A stretch of 6,632 nt of DNA from Methylococcaceae bacterium (GCA_022616595.1 JAKEEL010000162.1:1-6632); one strand, 5' to 3'; shown: positions 1 to 6,523, numbered from the stretch's first letter. The notes: generated from the letters alone by a model not told the origin. Numbers and translations: made by a program.

Positions 1-305
1 GCAGGATGAGGTTCGGGAGCATGGACACCCCAAGAAGCAACGCTGAGCGCACCGATTGCGCTAGCCGGAGCGTGGCTGTAAATCAGTGTTTTAACGATCA
101 TCTCCGCTTAACTTAGTGCCATTCGTGTCTGCCCCTTTTTCTCGTGACTTCGCGGCTCCGTACATTTTCAATGGCTTTCATCCATCGAAAATGCCGGCAC
201 CTCTTGAGCCGGCATAGTTTTCGTTCGTTTCCGAACGAAAACCAGTGATGGCCTAAGTCTACGTTTCTAACTGCTGGCGCAGCAGGCAGTCTGTGCAGCC
301 CGGAC
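1..305. other. Region downstream of the chromate operon, no supported gene
   Basis: The only structures I can support here are the hairpins at 191-242, listed separately, and a small stem CTGCTG-GCG-CAGCAG at 271-285 just after the last operon stop codon. On the minus strand an ATG at 101-99 opens a frame of 33 codons that runs off the window edge, but its GGAG touches the start codon and the peptide is not recognisable. On the plus strand, positions 2-46 are open and end in a stop, which could be the tail of a gene lying outside the window. Neither is strong enough to call. Confidence 0.5.
191..242 (-). terminator. Tandem hairpins, probable terminator of the chr operon
   Basis: Two perfect hairpins lie 64 bases beyond the last operon stop codon. 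Reading in operon direction, the first has an 11-bp stem (GTTTTCGTTCG at 217-227 pairing with CGAACGAAAAC at 232-242) and a 4-base loop. The second has an 8-bp GC-rich stem (ATGCCGGC at 191-198 with GCCGGCAT at 208-215) and a 9-base loop, followed on the minus strand by TTTTCG. The short T-tract after the second stem fits an intrinsic terminator. The first stem is A/T-rich at its base and could terminate in either direction. The pairing is seen directly; terminator function is inferred. Confidence 0.55.
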
Positions 306-758
306 TCATAACTTCGGCGGCCAGGTGTGCGTCTCCGCTTGACAGTGCTTGCACCACGCATAGAGCGCATCGTACATCACAATGCCGTGATTGAGCATTT
401 CATGGTCATCCGTGAAGTTCTGCGACAGTCCCAGAGACAAAGCATACAATCCGGCCGACTGGGGCGTGAGATCGAGCCGGGAAGTATCCGCGCCGCGCAC
501 GATGACGGCCAGTTGCTGCAACGCCGGATCATTGAGACCGTACTTCTTCAGGAAAGCGTCGAAACTGCAGAACTCCCCGTCATGGGAAAGCTCGGCGCCC
601 GGGATGTCATAGGCAATCGCGCCGCTTTCTTCAGCGGTTTGGAAGACCTTCCCGGCGGGCACATACAGAAATTCGGCGTCCGGGTCGATGAATCGGGCGA
701 TCAGCCACGGGCATGCGATGCGGTCGATTTTGGGCCGTTCTCGGGTGATCCATTTCAT
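306..758 (-). CDS. Standalone ChrB C-terminal domain (Chrome_Resist) protein
   Basis: This 150-residue protein consists almost entirely of the chromate-resistance domain found at the C-terminus of ChrB. Its N-terminus (residues 6-30) carries the signature RERPKIDRIACPWLIARF followed by IDPDAEF. The same signature occurs at residues 187-210 of the full ChrB in this operon, so the two are paralogous. There is no ChrB N-terminal domain, signal peptide or membrane segment, so it should be cytoplasmic. The tail contains WCKHCQAETHTW, with Cys136, His138, Cys139 and His144 close together, which could bind a metal or react with an oxidant. The ATG start is well fixed: GGAGG at 771-767 lies 8 bases upstream and shares one base with the stop codon of the preceding gene, indicating translational coupling. 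It is the last gene of the operon. Family membership is secure; the biochemical role (sensor, accessory resistance factor or enzyme) is unknown to me. Confidence 0.88.
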   Translation of the reverse strand: MKWITRERPKIDRIACPWLIARFIDPDAEFLYVPAGKVFQTAEESGAIAYDIPGAELSHDGEFCSFDAFLKKYGLNDPALQQLAVIVRGADTSRLDLTPQSAGLYALSLGLSQNFTDDHEMLNHGIVMYDALYAWCKHCQAETHTWPPKL

Positions 759-770
759 GGGGGCAGCCTC

Positions 771-1679
771 CTAATTTTGGGTTTGACTGTTTAACGCGGT
801 TTTGATGGCTTTGGCCAAATCATGTACGGGGCCGATGCCCCAATAGTGCAGGAAAATAATCTTCGGCGATTCTCCGATCATATGATGGTGAATCGCGGTG
901 ATGAGAATGCCGCCCTTACGCAGGGCCTTCAACACGTTTTGCAATTCCGGCTCGAGCATCGCGAAATCGCCATCGACGACCGCATTCTCGTTGCTTCCTG
1001 CAAATGCCGCCCAGGTATTCACGCCCATTGCCTTTCCGGCATCGTGTCCGGCCATCCTGGTCGAACGGCCGATTGTTACCTTGTAGACACCGCCGGCCTG
1101 GTCGACCGGAGCGCCGATGATCATTTCGATTATTTTCGGATCGAGCGAAGTCTTGCCGATCGAACCCGGTTTTGGAACCGCTCCTTCGCCATCGGTTTTA
1201 TTCAACGCACGGAAAATATTGCCGACACCCGCGGCCAGTTTTTCCAGATCCCCGATGCCGCCGATATGCATGAACATGATTTTCGGCGTATCCCGGAGGA
1301 AATGATTGTGCAATGCTGTGACCTCGACGCCGTTGTCCAGCGCTGTGCTCAGCACCGGATTGACCTGATCCTCCCGCAGTACCAGGTCCCCCATGAGCAT
1401 GACTTGTTCCCCCGCCGGTTTGAATGCCGCCCACGAAGTCAACCCCAGCGCCGGAATCATTTCGACCCCGGCTACGGTTACTGCGAGATCGGTTCGTGGA
1501 ACGCTGACTTTGAAGACATTCTCGGCCGCATCCAATTTGCCTTGGATGCCCGTCAGTTGTTCGATCTTGATCGTGTCCAAAGCAATCGGACGGTCCTGTT
1601 CCTCCAGCGCGAAAACGTGCCCTGCAAATGAAACCCACAATGAAAGCATGGAAGCCTGAAACCAACGAATCGTGTTCAT
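771..1679 (-). CDS. Exported tandem-DUF1259 (LppY/LpqO-type) protein
   Basis: This 302-residue protein has two copies of the DUF1259 domain, a family of unknown biochemical function named after mycobacterial LppY/LpqO. Residues 1-24 look like a signal peptide with a hydrophobic core and cleavage near VFA-LEE. There is no lipobox cysteine, so a soluble periplasmic protein is expected. The halves are in exact 140-residue register: SWAAF (82-86) and TWAAF (222-226); MGD (96-98) and DGD (236-238); TALHNHF (121-127) and TAIHHHM (261-267); PKIMFMH (132-138) and PKIIFLH (272-278). The conserved histidines (124, 126, 138 and 264-266, 278) suggest metal or ligand binding, which is inference. The ATG overlaps the chrA stop as ATGA, and AGGAG lies 7 bases upstream. 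Its place inside a chromate operon suggests a periplasmic accessory role, perhaps handling chromate or its reduction products. It is neither ChrC (superoxide dismutase) nor ChrF. Confidence 0.9.
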   Translation of the reverse strand: MNTIRWFQASMLSLWVSFAGHVFALEEQDRPIALDTIKIEQLTGIQGKLDAAENVFKVSVPRTDLAVTVAGVEMIPALGLTSWAAFKPAGEQVMLMGDLVLREDQVNPVLSTALDNGVEVTALHNHFLRDTPKIMFMHIGGIGDLEKLAAGVGNIFRALNKTDGEGAVPKPGSIGKTSLDPKIIEMIIGAPVDQAGGVYKVTIGRSTRMAGHDAGKAMGVNTWAAFAGSNENAVVDGDFAMLEPELQNVLKALRKGGILITAIHHHMIGESPKIIFLHYWGIGPVHDLAKAIKTALNSQTQN

Positions 1680-3070
1680 AACAAGACTCCTGCCTGGCCA
1701 AGCCAGGGTTTGAGGAAATTGAACAAGAGCCCCGCGGCGCCGCAGGCGGCAATCACCGGGATTACGCCCGCCTTGTAACGCAACAACGCGAACAGTGCGG
1801 CAAGTCCGATCAGCGCGGAGATCGCGTCGAAACGGCCCGTGAAGCCTTGCGGCCAGAATACGTGATACGCGAAAAAAGCGGCCAGGTTCAGGATAACGCC
1901 AACCACGGCGGCAGTGATACCGGTCAACGGAGCGGTGTATTTCAAATTACCGTGAGTGGATTCGATCAACGGTCCACCCGCCAAAATAAACAGGAAACTA
2001 GGCAAAAATGTGAAATAGGTGACGACGAATGCCGCCGAGGCGCCCGCGAGAAACAGTTGATCCGGACCGAATAACGTTTTCGTCCAACCGGCCACAAAAC
2101 CGACGAAAGTCACGACCATGATCAACGGCCCCGGCGTGGTTTCGCCCAAGGCCAGCCCGTCAATCATCTGACCGGGCGTGAGCCATTGATAATGTTCGAC
2201 CGCGCCTTGATAGACATAAGGCAAGACCGCGTAGGCGCCGCCGAAGGTCAGCAGCGCGGCCTTGGTGAAAAACCAGCCCATTTGCGTGAAAGCTCCGTTC
2301 CAGCCATAGCGCGCGCACAGAAACCCAATCACTCCGCCCCACAGGATCAATCCCGCGAAAATCACCTTGCAGAGCCCTTTCCAGGTGAACCTCGCGTGTG
2401 CGGGAACTGGCGTGTCGTCGTCGATGAGCGCCGGCCCGTAACTGTGTTTTACCGCGCCGTGTCCGCCGCCGACCGCGAATTTCTGCGGCGCGAATTTGCC
2501 GCCGATCGCGCCGAGCAGAGCCGCGACCAAAACGATCAGCGGAAACGGTGCATCGAATACGAAGATCGCAAGAAACGCCAAGGCCGCCATCGCCCAGAGC
2601 AGCCCGTTTTTCAAGGCCCTTGAGCCGATGCGGTAAGCCGCGAACAGCACGATCGCAGTCACTGCGGGCTTGATTCCATAAAGAACCGACGCGACGGCCG
2701 GAACATCGCCGAACGCGAGATAAACCCAGCTCAGCCCGATCAGAATCACGAGCGACGGCAGCACGAACAAAGCACCCGCGATGATTCCACCCCGGGTGCG
2801 GTGCATGAGCCAACCGATATAGGTTGCCAACTGTTGAGCCTCGGGACCTGGCAGCAGCATGCAGTAATTGAGCGCATGCAAGTAACGCCGTTCCGAAATC
2901 CAGCGCTTCTTCTCGACCAGATCCTGATGCATGATCGCGATTTGCCCGGCCGGACCGCCGAAACTGATGAAACCGAGTTTCAACCAATACCAGAAGGCCT
3001 GATTCAGGGAAACCGGTTGCGGAGACTCAGAGGATTGCACCGGCTTGCGTTGTAGGTTTGTTTCGTTCAT
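1676..3070 (-). CDS. chrA: Chromate efflux transporter ChrA
   Basis: ChrA is the inner-membrane chromate transporter of the CHR superfamily; characterised members export chromate from the cytoplasm. This protein has 464 residues, within the range of the long, two-domain form. The N-terminal CHR half (about 25-190) has FGGPAGQIAIMHQD at 37-50 and the hallmark LPGPEAQQLATYIGW at 73-87. After a hydrophilic linker (about 191-232) the C-terminal half has FGGAYAVLPYV at 276-286 and LGETTPGPLIM at 308-318. Many hydrophobic stretches are consistent with around ten or more membrane segments. The ATG start overlaps the chrB stop (ATGA), and the 3' end overlaps the next start the same way, so the three products are probably translationally coupled. 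No frameshift or missing motif was seen. This gene is the most securely identified in the window and sets the function of the operon. Confidence 0.97.
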   Translation of the reverse strand: MNETNLQRKPVQSSESPQPVSLNQAFWYWLKLGFISFGGPAGQIAIMHQDLVEKKRWISERRYLHALNYCMLLPGPEAQQLATYIGWLMHRTRGGIIAGALFVLPSLVILIGLSWVYLAFGDVPAVASVLYGIKPAVTAIVLFAAYRIGSRALKNGLLWAMAALAFLAIFVFDAPFPLIVLVAALLGAIGGKFAPQKFAVGGGHGAVKHSYGPALIDDDTPVPAHARFTWKGLCKVIFAGLILWGGVIGFLCARYGWNGAFTQMGWFFTKAALLTFGGAYAVLPYVYQGAVEHYQWLTPGQMIDGLALGETTPGPLIMVVTFVGFVAGWTKTLFGPDQLFLAGASAAFVVTYFTFLPSFLFILAGGPLIESTHGNLKYTAPLTGITAAVVGVILNLAAFFAYHVFWPQGFTGRFDAISALIGLAALFALLRYKAGVIPVIAACGAAGLLFNFLKPWLGQAGVLL

Positions 3071-4020
3071 GGACCATTTTCCGAGAAGACCAGATAAAAC
3101 GAATCGAAGACATTCCGGGCTTCGCTCAAAAGCGTGTCGTCATCATTCAGGCGCTCGCGCATACCCCGCATCATCGTTTCCAAACCGGCCGCTTCCGCGA
3201 CCGGAATCCCGCCGACATCCAGGTAATGCACCAAGCTGCCGAGCCTCTGCAGCGCGACATCTTTCGTCAACCCGAAGCTGATCAAAAGCACTTCGAACGT
3301 GACCTTGGCGCCCACATGAGTAAACGCGGCGCCGTCGAAATCGAAACCCAAGGCATCGACGGGACAGTCGGCGGGCGTGGCCAGCCAGATAAAACGGGCG
3401 TCCGGATCAATGAACCGGGCAATCAACCAGGCGCTGGCGAGGCGATCGATCCAAGGCCGCTGGCGGGTTGCCCACAGTCGGCTCTGGAAATCCTGGGAAT
3501 TCAGCCGCTTGATCCGCCGATGAACGGCGTGGGGTTCATTCGGCATCAAGCGATCGCTCACCGTATGCTCCAGGTCTTCCACTGCCGCCACCGCCTGTTC
3601 CCGGGCAGCGCCTGGAAAAAAATCCAGGGTTACGATAGATTCTAACGTCTTGCGCAGACGAACGATCTGCCGCTGTAGCTTGGCGGGTTCTTCCGATGGG
3701 AGTTCCCGATCGGTGGTTTGCTGAATCGTCTCGAGCAGTTTGGCGTAATCGGCCGAGCGGTCGAACAAGCCTTCGAAAACTTTTTGCTGATCCTGATTCT
3801 CGCTATCCAGAACCAGCACATGGGCGCTCCCTCCACCCGCGACAACGTCCTCGGCCTGAGTCTGGAGGATATGCCGTAGCCCGGACCGGTTGGGCAGCAG
3901 ATACACCCCGTCGCGCAGCACACCGCAACCCAAAGCCTTGAGCGCCCGCCAGACGCGCATGCGGCCGGCGGAGTTGCGGGTCGGCAAACTGACAACAAGG
4001 ATTAGCCAGGAACAACGCAA
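3067..4020 (-). CDS. chrB: ChrB, chromate resistance/regulatory protein
   Basis: ChrB accompanies ChrA in many proteobacterial chr operons and has been described as a chromate-sensing regulator. This 317-residue copy has the usual length and both domains. The N-terminal domain (about 5-180) starts with WLILVVSLPTRN and MRVWRALKALGCGVLRDGVY (residues 5-40), typical of the family. The C-terminal Chrome_Resist domain (about 186-315) starts RQRPWIDRLASAWLIARF then IDPDARF. The chosen start is a TTG: in-frame stops TAA and TGA lie six and five codons upstream, and no in-frame ATG precedes the conserved motif. There is no convincing Shine-Dalgarno sequence. An ATG at 4036-4034 is in another frame and would need a frameshift to reach ChrB. 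chrB is the first gene of the operon, and its product may bind the dyad upstream; that is inference. Identity is secure, the exact start less so. Confidence 0.93.
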   Translation of the reverse strand: MRCSWLILVVSLPTRNSAGRMRVWRALKALGCGVLRDGVYLLPNRSGLRHILQTQAEDVVAGGGSAHVLVLDSENQDQQKVFEGLFDRSADYAKLLETIQQTTDRELPSEEPAKLQRQIVRLRKTLESIVTLDFFPGAAREQAVAAVEDLEHTVSDRLMPNEPHAVHRRIKRLNSQDFQSRLWATRQRPWIDRLASAWLIARFIDPDARFIWLATPADCPVDALGFDFDGAAFTHVGAKVTFEVLLISFGLTKDVALQRLGSLVHYLDVGGIPVAEAAGLETMMRGMRERLNDDDTLLSEARNVFDSFYLVFSENGP

Positions 4021-4045
4021 AGATAGGTTCGTTCATTACGGAATT

Positions 4046-4084
4046 GTTGAATAGTCTACTCCATAAAAGTATACAGAGGTCAAC
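4046..4084 (-). promoter_or_regulatory. Candidate chr operon promoter and operator
   Basis: This lies 25-64 bases upstream of the chrB TTG codon. On the minus strand TTGACC (4083-4078) resembles a -35 box. Two -10-like hexamers follow: TATACT (4073-4068), too close to pair with it, and TAGACT (4058-4053), at an unusually long 19-base spacing. The segment is bounded by GTTGA (4046-4050) and TCAAC (4080-4084) in inverted orientation, and inside it AGTCTAC and AGTATAC are related repeats. A regulator-dependent promoter with ChrB bound to the dyad would fit, but the match to consensus is modest and function is inferred. Confidence 0.35.
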
Positions 4085-4154
4085 GGAAATTCTTATGGTA
4101 GAGGTCTATCGCCCCCACGGTTGCCTGCAGGAACGCGAATAGTCATGGTTTTAG

Positions 4155-4378
4155 TTGAAACATTTCAAAATCGAATTGGTTTTCCTGCCGCCTTACGCGC
4201 CGAACCTCAACCTGATCGAGCGATTCTGGAAGTACTTTGCCAGAAAAACGTGCTGTAGGGCCGATACTACGAAACCTTCCAACAATTCCGAACCGCTTGC
4301 GATCAATTTTTTGCCGGCTTGGATTGCCATCACGACGCATTGCGCTCGCTATTGATCGATGAATTTCAGATCACCGGC
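4155..4378 (+). pseudogene. IS630-family transposase remnant (3' end)
   Basis: Translation from 4155 gives LKHFKIELVFLPPYAPNLNL followed by IERFWKYF, the C-terminal DDE-domain signature of IS630-family transposases; the glutamate of the IERFW motif is the third catalytic acid of that family. The reading frame then shifts near the A-run at 4242-4248. The rest continues in another frame as KNVL, a TAG stop at 4256-4258, then GRYYETFQQFRTA and ALRSLLIDEFQITG up to about 4378. Only about 75 codons of a protein of several hundred remain, and a stop codon lies directly before 4155. It is therefore non-functional, with at least one frameshift and one nonsense codon. I found no convincing terminal inverted repeat, so the element ends cannot be placed. 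It lies between rluC and the chr operon, in the opposite orientation to both. Confidence 0.87.
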
Positions 4379-4432
4379 CGTACCTGGCTGCCGAAAATTG
4401 AAGTGCGGAGGGTAATTAACAGACACTCCCTG

Positions 4433-5398
4433 TCAAAGGCTCTGTTCGCGCGCCAATGTTTCCAGAAAACCGGACAACGAGTCATCCAGGGGCGCATCGA
4501 TGCGCATTTTCGTTCCGGTCCCTGGATGTTTGAATTCAAGGCTGCTCGCATGTAAAAACAGCCGTTTCAAGCCGAGTTTGCGCACGCGTCGATTGTAATC
4601 GGCGTTTCCATAGCGTTCATCTCCGGCGACCGGAAATCCTGAATATGCCGCGTGGACCCGAATTTGATGGGTTCGCCCGGTTTCCGGAAACACCGCTACG
4701 AGGGTCGAATCGCCAATAATGGACTTACGAATGAAATCGGTTCGCGAGGCTTTGCCGGCGGTGCTGATTTCAGCGATCCATTCACCGCTTCTTTTGGTGT
4801 TTTTCCGGAGCGGCTGATCGACCGTGACTTTCTTTCGCGGAAGAACTCCGGCAAGCAGTGCTGTGTACGATTTGCGGATCCGGTCGGAGCGGAACTGATC
4901 ATGCAGGACATTCAATGCGCTGCGATTCTTTGCGATCAAAAGACAACCCGAAGTATCGCGATCCAGACGATGGACCAGCTCGAAAAATCCCTCGGCCCCG
5001 CGCAATTCGCGCAAGCCCTCGATCAGGCCGAAACTCAAACCGGTTCCGCCATGCACGGCGATACCGGATGGTTTGTTAATGGCCAACAGATCCGCATCTT
5101 CGTACAGGATACGGTTCACGAGCCGATTTTCGAGCAGCGCAGTCGCAATCGTCCGCGGCGATGAGTCCGCGATCCGTACCGGCGGTATCCTGATTAAATC
5201 CCCGGTTTTTAAACGATATTCGGCTCTGGCCCGTCCCCGGTTAACGCGCACCTCGCCGGTCCGTATCATTCGATATATGCGGCTCCTGGGAACCCCCTTC
5301 AAGCGCGAAATCAGAAAGTTATCGATTCGCTGGGCCGCATTGACCTCGCTGATTTCGAGCAGGCGAGACTTTGAATTCGGATCCGGAACACCGCTCAC
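4433..5398 (-). CDS. rluC: 23S rRNA pseudouridine synthase RluC
   Basis: RluC converts uridines 955, 2504 and 2580 of 23S rRNA (E. coli numbering) to pseudouridine. The 321-residue protein matches the E. coli length (319) and is collinear with it. An S4 RNA-binding domain fills about 20-80 (RIDNFLISRLKGVPRSRIYR, then GEVRVNRGR), followed by NKPSGIAVHGG and the catalytic loop ELVHRLDRDTSG, whose second aspartate (in LDRDTSG) is the family's nucleophile. Later motifs are VFPETGRTHQIRVHA and LKRLFLHASSLEFKHPGTG. The start is GTG (5398-5396), supported by AAAGGTG at 5413-5407, 8 bases upstream. The lipoprotein terminator upstream suggests an independent promoter, though none is clear. I see no good terminator between its stop and the transposase remnant, so transcripts may run on towards the chr operon. 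The gene appears intact and housekeeping in nature. Confidence 0.97.
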   Translation of the reverse strand: MSGVPDPNSKSRLLEISEVNAAQRIDNFLISRLKGVPRSRIYRMIRTGEVRVNRGRARAEYRLKTGDLIRIPPVRIADSSPRTIATALLENRLVNRILYEDADLLAINKPSGIAVHGGTGLSFGLIEGLRELRGAEGFFELVHRLDRDTSGCLLIAKNRSALNVLHDQFRSDRIRKSYTALLAGVLPRKKVTVDQPLRKNTKRSGEWIAEISTAGKASRTDFIRKSIIGDSTLVAVFPETGRTHQIRVHAAYSGFPVAGDERYGNADYNRRVRKLGLKRLFLHASSLEFKHPGTGTKMRIDAPLDDSLSGFLETLAREQSL

Positions 5399-5485
5399 GG
5401 ACCGAACACCTTTCTTTTTGGATCGGCCGGAAAGTTGGGTCTAAAGCAATCCGGCGGCTGCATCGGAAGTCTCTGAACAAAAGAC

Positions 5486-5513
5486 AAAAATGCCCTGCAG
5501 AAACCTGCAGGGC
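5486..5513 (-). terminator. Intrinsic terminator after the lipoprotein gene
   Basis: A perfect 9-bp stem GCCCTGCAG / CTGCAGGGC (5492-5500 with 5505-5513) with a 4-base loop is followed on the minus strand by ATTTTTGTC. It starts 27 bases past the lipoprotein stop codon. The strong stem, short loop and T-tract make a textbook Rho-independent terminator, which should insulate rluC from the envelope genes upstream. Confidence 0.88.
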
Positions 5514-5540
5514 GCTTTAGAGTAATGAAATGCAGAATCC

Positions 5541-5822
5541 TTATTTCATCATAGAGTGCTTGAACATCCGGTCCAATTTGCTGTTTGCTTCTTCGGCGGC
5601 AGACGCAGCACGCATAGCAGCCGATTCAGCAGCGCCCGCTTTTTCTTCGGCCCGTTCCGCGGCTGCCATTGCGGAAGCCGCGGCCGCGGCCGCGTCGTCA
5701 GCCTTCTTATCCGTGCGGGATAAGTCGGCACGTACCGCGTCCAGGTCGCCCTGAGTCGCGCAACCACCCGCCAGCCCTGCGGCCAAAACCAAAATAGCTA
5801 CTTTAGAGACAATTTTTACCAT
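5541..5822 (-). CDS. Alanine-zipper (Lpp/OprI-type) outer-membrane lipoprotein
   Basis: This 93-residue precursor has a lysine-containing N-region and a hydrophobic core ending LAGGC, so lipidation is expected at Cys21 to leave a 73-residue mature lipoprotein. As in OprI (LATGC), alanine occupies the -3 position. The mature chain has no proline, is rich in alanine, and alternates Ala with Asp/Glu/Lys/Arg (for example DDAAAAAASAMAAAERAEEK), which fits a trimeric alanine-zipper coiled coil. The C-terminus is KLDRMFKHSMMK. A terminal lysine is how Lpp and OprI attach to peptidoglycan, so covalent anchoring is plausible but not shown. The ATG has AGGA 7 bases upstream (5833-5830). No strong promoter is visible in the 118-base gap to the transpeptidase gene. 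A strong terminator follows, as is typical for highly expressed Lpp genes. Confidence 0.88.
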   Translation of the reverse strand: MVKIVSKVAILVLAAGLAGGCATQGDLDAVRADLSRTDKKADDAAAAAASAMAAAERAEEKAGAAESAAMRAASAAEEANSKLDRMFKHSMMK

Positions 5823-5940
5823 GTTTCAATCCTTTTATGACTGAGTGAAAAGAACATTCACCGCAATGAGTATTACGATGAAATTGTCAGTTGCTATTCT
5901 GCCGCGAAACGACACAGCTTTCCAGCAAAATTATTTATCC

Positions 5941-6510
5941 CTAACGAATAACAACCACGGTGCCCTTCTTTATCCAGGCCCCTAAACTGTTTATCTGGGT
6001 GTCCGTCAACGCAATACACCCTTGAGTCCAGTTGGTAATTTTGTGAATCTCGGGATCCGCCGATCCAATGCCATGAATGCCGATCTGACCTCCGAGCGGA
6101 GTTGTCTGATCGGGTACTCGATCGAGTAAATCGGCATCGAACAATCGTTGATAAGTTGTTCTATCAATTAAACCGCTCTGCAAGCCGCGTTTCGCATCCA
6201 TGCGCGACGGATAGTTAACACCATAGAACCTGTAGAACTGACTATTAGGATTGACCCAGCCTATCCGGTAAATCCCCAGCGGGGTCTTGTAATCACCGCG
6301 AATCTTGTTCGAGGCGGCTCCGTTTCGCCCGATTGAAATATCATTGAATTCCGCTTTTGTTTCCTTTCCTTGTTTTACACTAATCAATCTGTGTTTTGTA
6401 TCCACCAATAACCAAATTTCTTCGTCTGCCTGTGCAGAAGCAGATATCGTCAGCAAGATTAACATGCATGCCGCGAATCGGATCGATCTGATGAAAGCTG
6501 AATAAATCAT
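5941..6510 (-). CDS. Secreted L,D-transpeptidase (YkuD/YafK-like)
   Basis: This 189-residue protein has an N-terminal signal peptide (Arg8 and Arg11, hydrophobic 12-24, cleavage near ASA-QA at 26/27) and a single YkuD catalytic domain. L,D-transpeptidases use a cysteine to cross-link peptidoglycan stem peptides or to attach proteins to them; some relatives cleave such links. Visible features are WLLVDTKHRLISV (33-45), GDYKTPLGIYRIGW (72-85), NPNSQFYRFYGVNYPSRMDA (87-106), IGIHGIG (143-149, His146) and NWTQGCIAL (160-168) with the probable nucleophile Cys165. TQGC replaces the more usual SHGC, and the GDxKTP and NPNS motifs point to the YafK-like group rather than ErfK/YbiS; that subfamily call is tentative. 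There is no LysM or extra peptidoglycan-binding domain. The ATG has no good Shine-Dalgarno sequence. The next gene on the strand encodes a lysine-terminated lipoprotein, a possible substrate. Confidence 0.9.
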   Translation of the reverse strand: MIYSAFIRSIRFAACMLILLTISASAQADEEIWLLVDTKHRLISVKQGKETKAEFNDISIGRNGAASNKIRGDYKTPLGIYRIGWVNPNSQFYRFYGVNYPSRMDAKRGLQSGLIDRTTYQRLFDADLLDRVPDQTTPLGGQIGIHGIGSADPEIHKITNWTQGCIALTDTQINSLGAWIKKGTVVVIR

Positions 6511-6517
6511 ACAAACT

Positions 6518-6523
6518 ATTATA
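6518..6523 (-). promoter_or_regulatory. Possible -10 box of the L,D-transpeptidase gene
   Basis: A perfect TATAAT on the minus strand ends only 7 bases before the annotated ATG. Transcription from it would begin almost at the start codon and give a nearly leaderless mRNA, which would explain the absence of a usable Shine-Dalgarno sequence. The -35 position is weak (GAAAAA-like at 17-base spacing), so the match could be chance in an A/T-rich stretch. Confidence 0.3.

Noticed and set aside
1..101. Minus-strand frame from ATG at 101 running off the window edge (33 codons)
   Set aside because: GGAG abuts the ATG with no spacer, the peptide matches nothing I recognise, and the frame is too short to judge.
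822..1631. 269-codon plus-strand frame opposite the DUF1259 gene
   Set aside because: It is antisense to a gene with a clear tandem domain, signal peptide and good ribosome site; the translated protein has no recognisable domain.
2160..2987. Long 275-codon frame inside chrA on the same strand
   Set aside because: It lies wholly within the well-supported chrA frame, is arginine-rich and has no membrane or domain features; it is a shadow of chrA codon usage.
3803..4036. Minus-strand frame starting with ATG 4036 (MNEPIFALF...) overlapping chrB
   Set aside because: It is an alternative frame of the clear ChrB coding sequence, is rich in arginine and alanine as shadow frames here are, and shows no family motif. 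It matters only as a possible sign of an indel at the chrB start.
4379..4432. Short GACA/TGTC stem after rluC as a terminator
   Set aside because: The stem is only four base pairs and lacks a T-tract, so it is not credible as an intrinsic terminator.
5690..5700. Short GC-rich GCGGCC iterations in the lipoprotein gene
   Set aside because: They are explained by the run of alanine codons in the alanine zipper and are not a separate repeat element.
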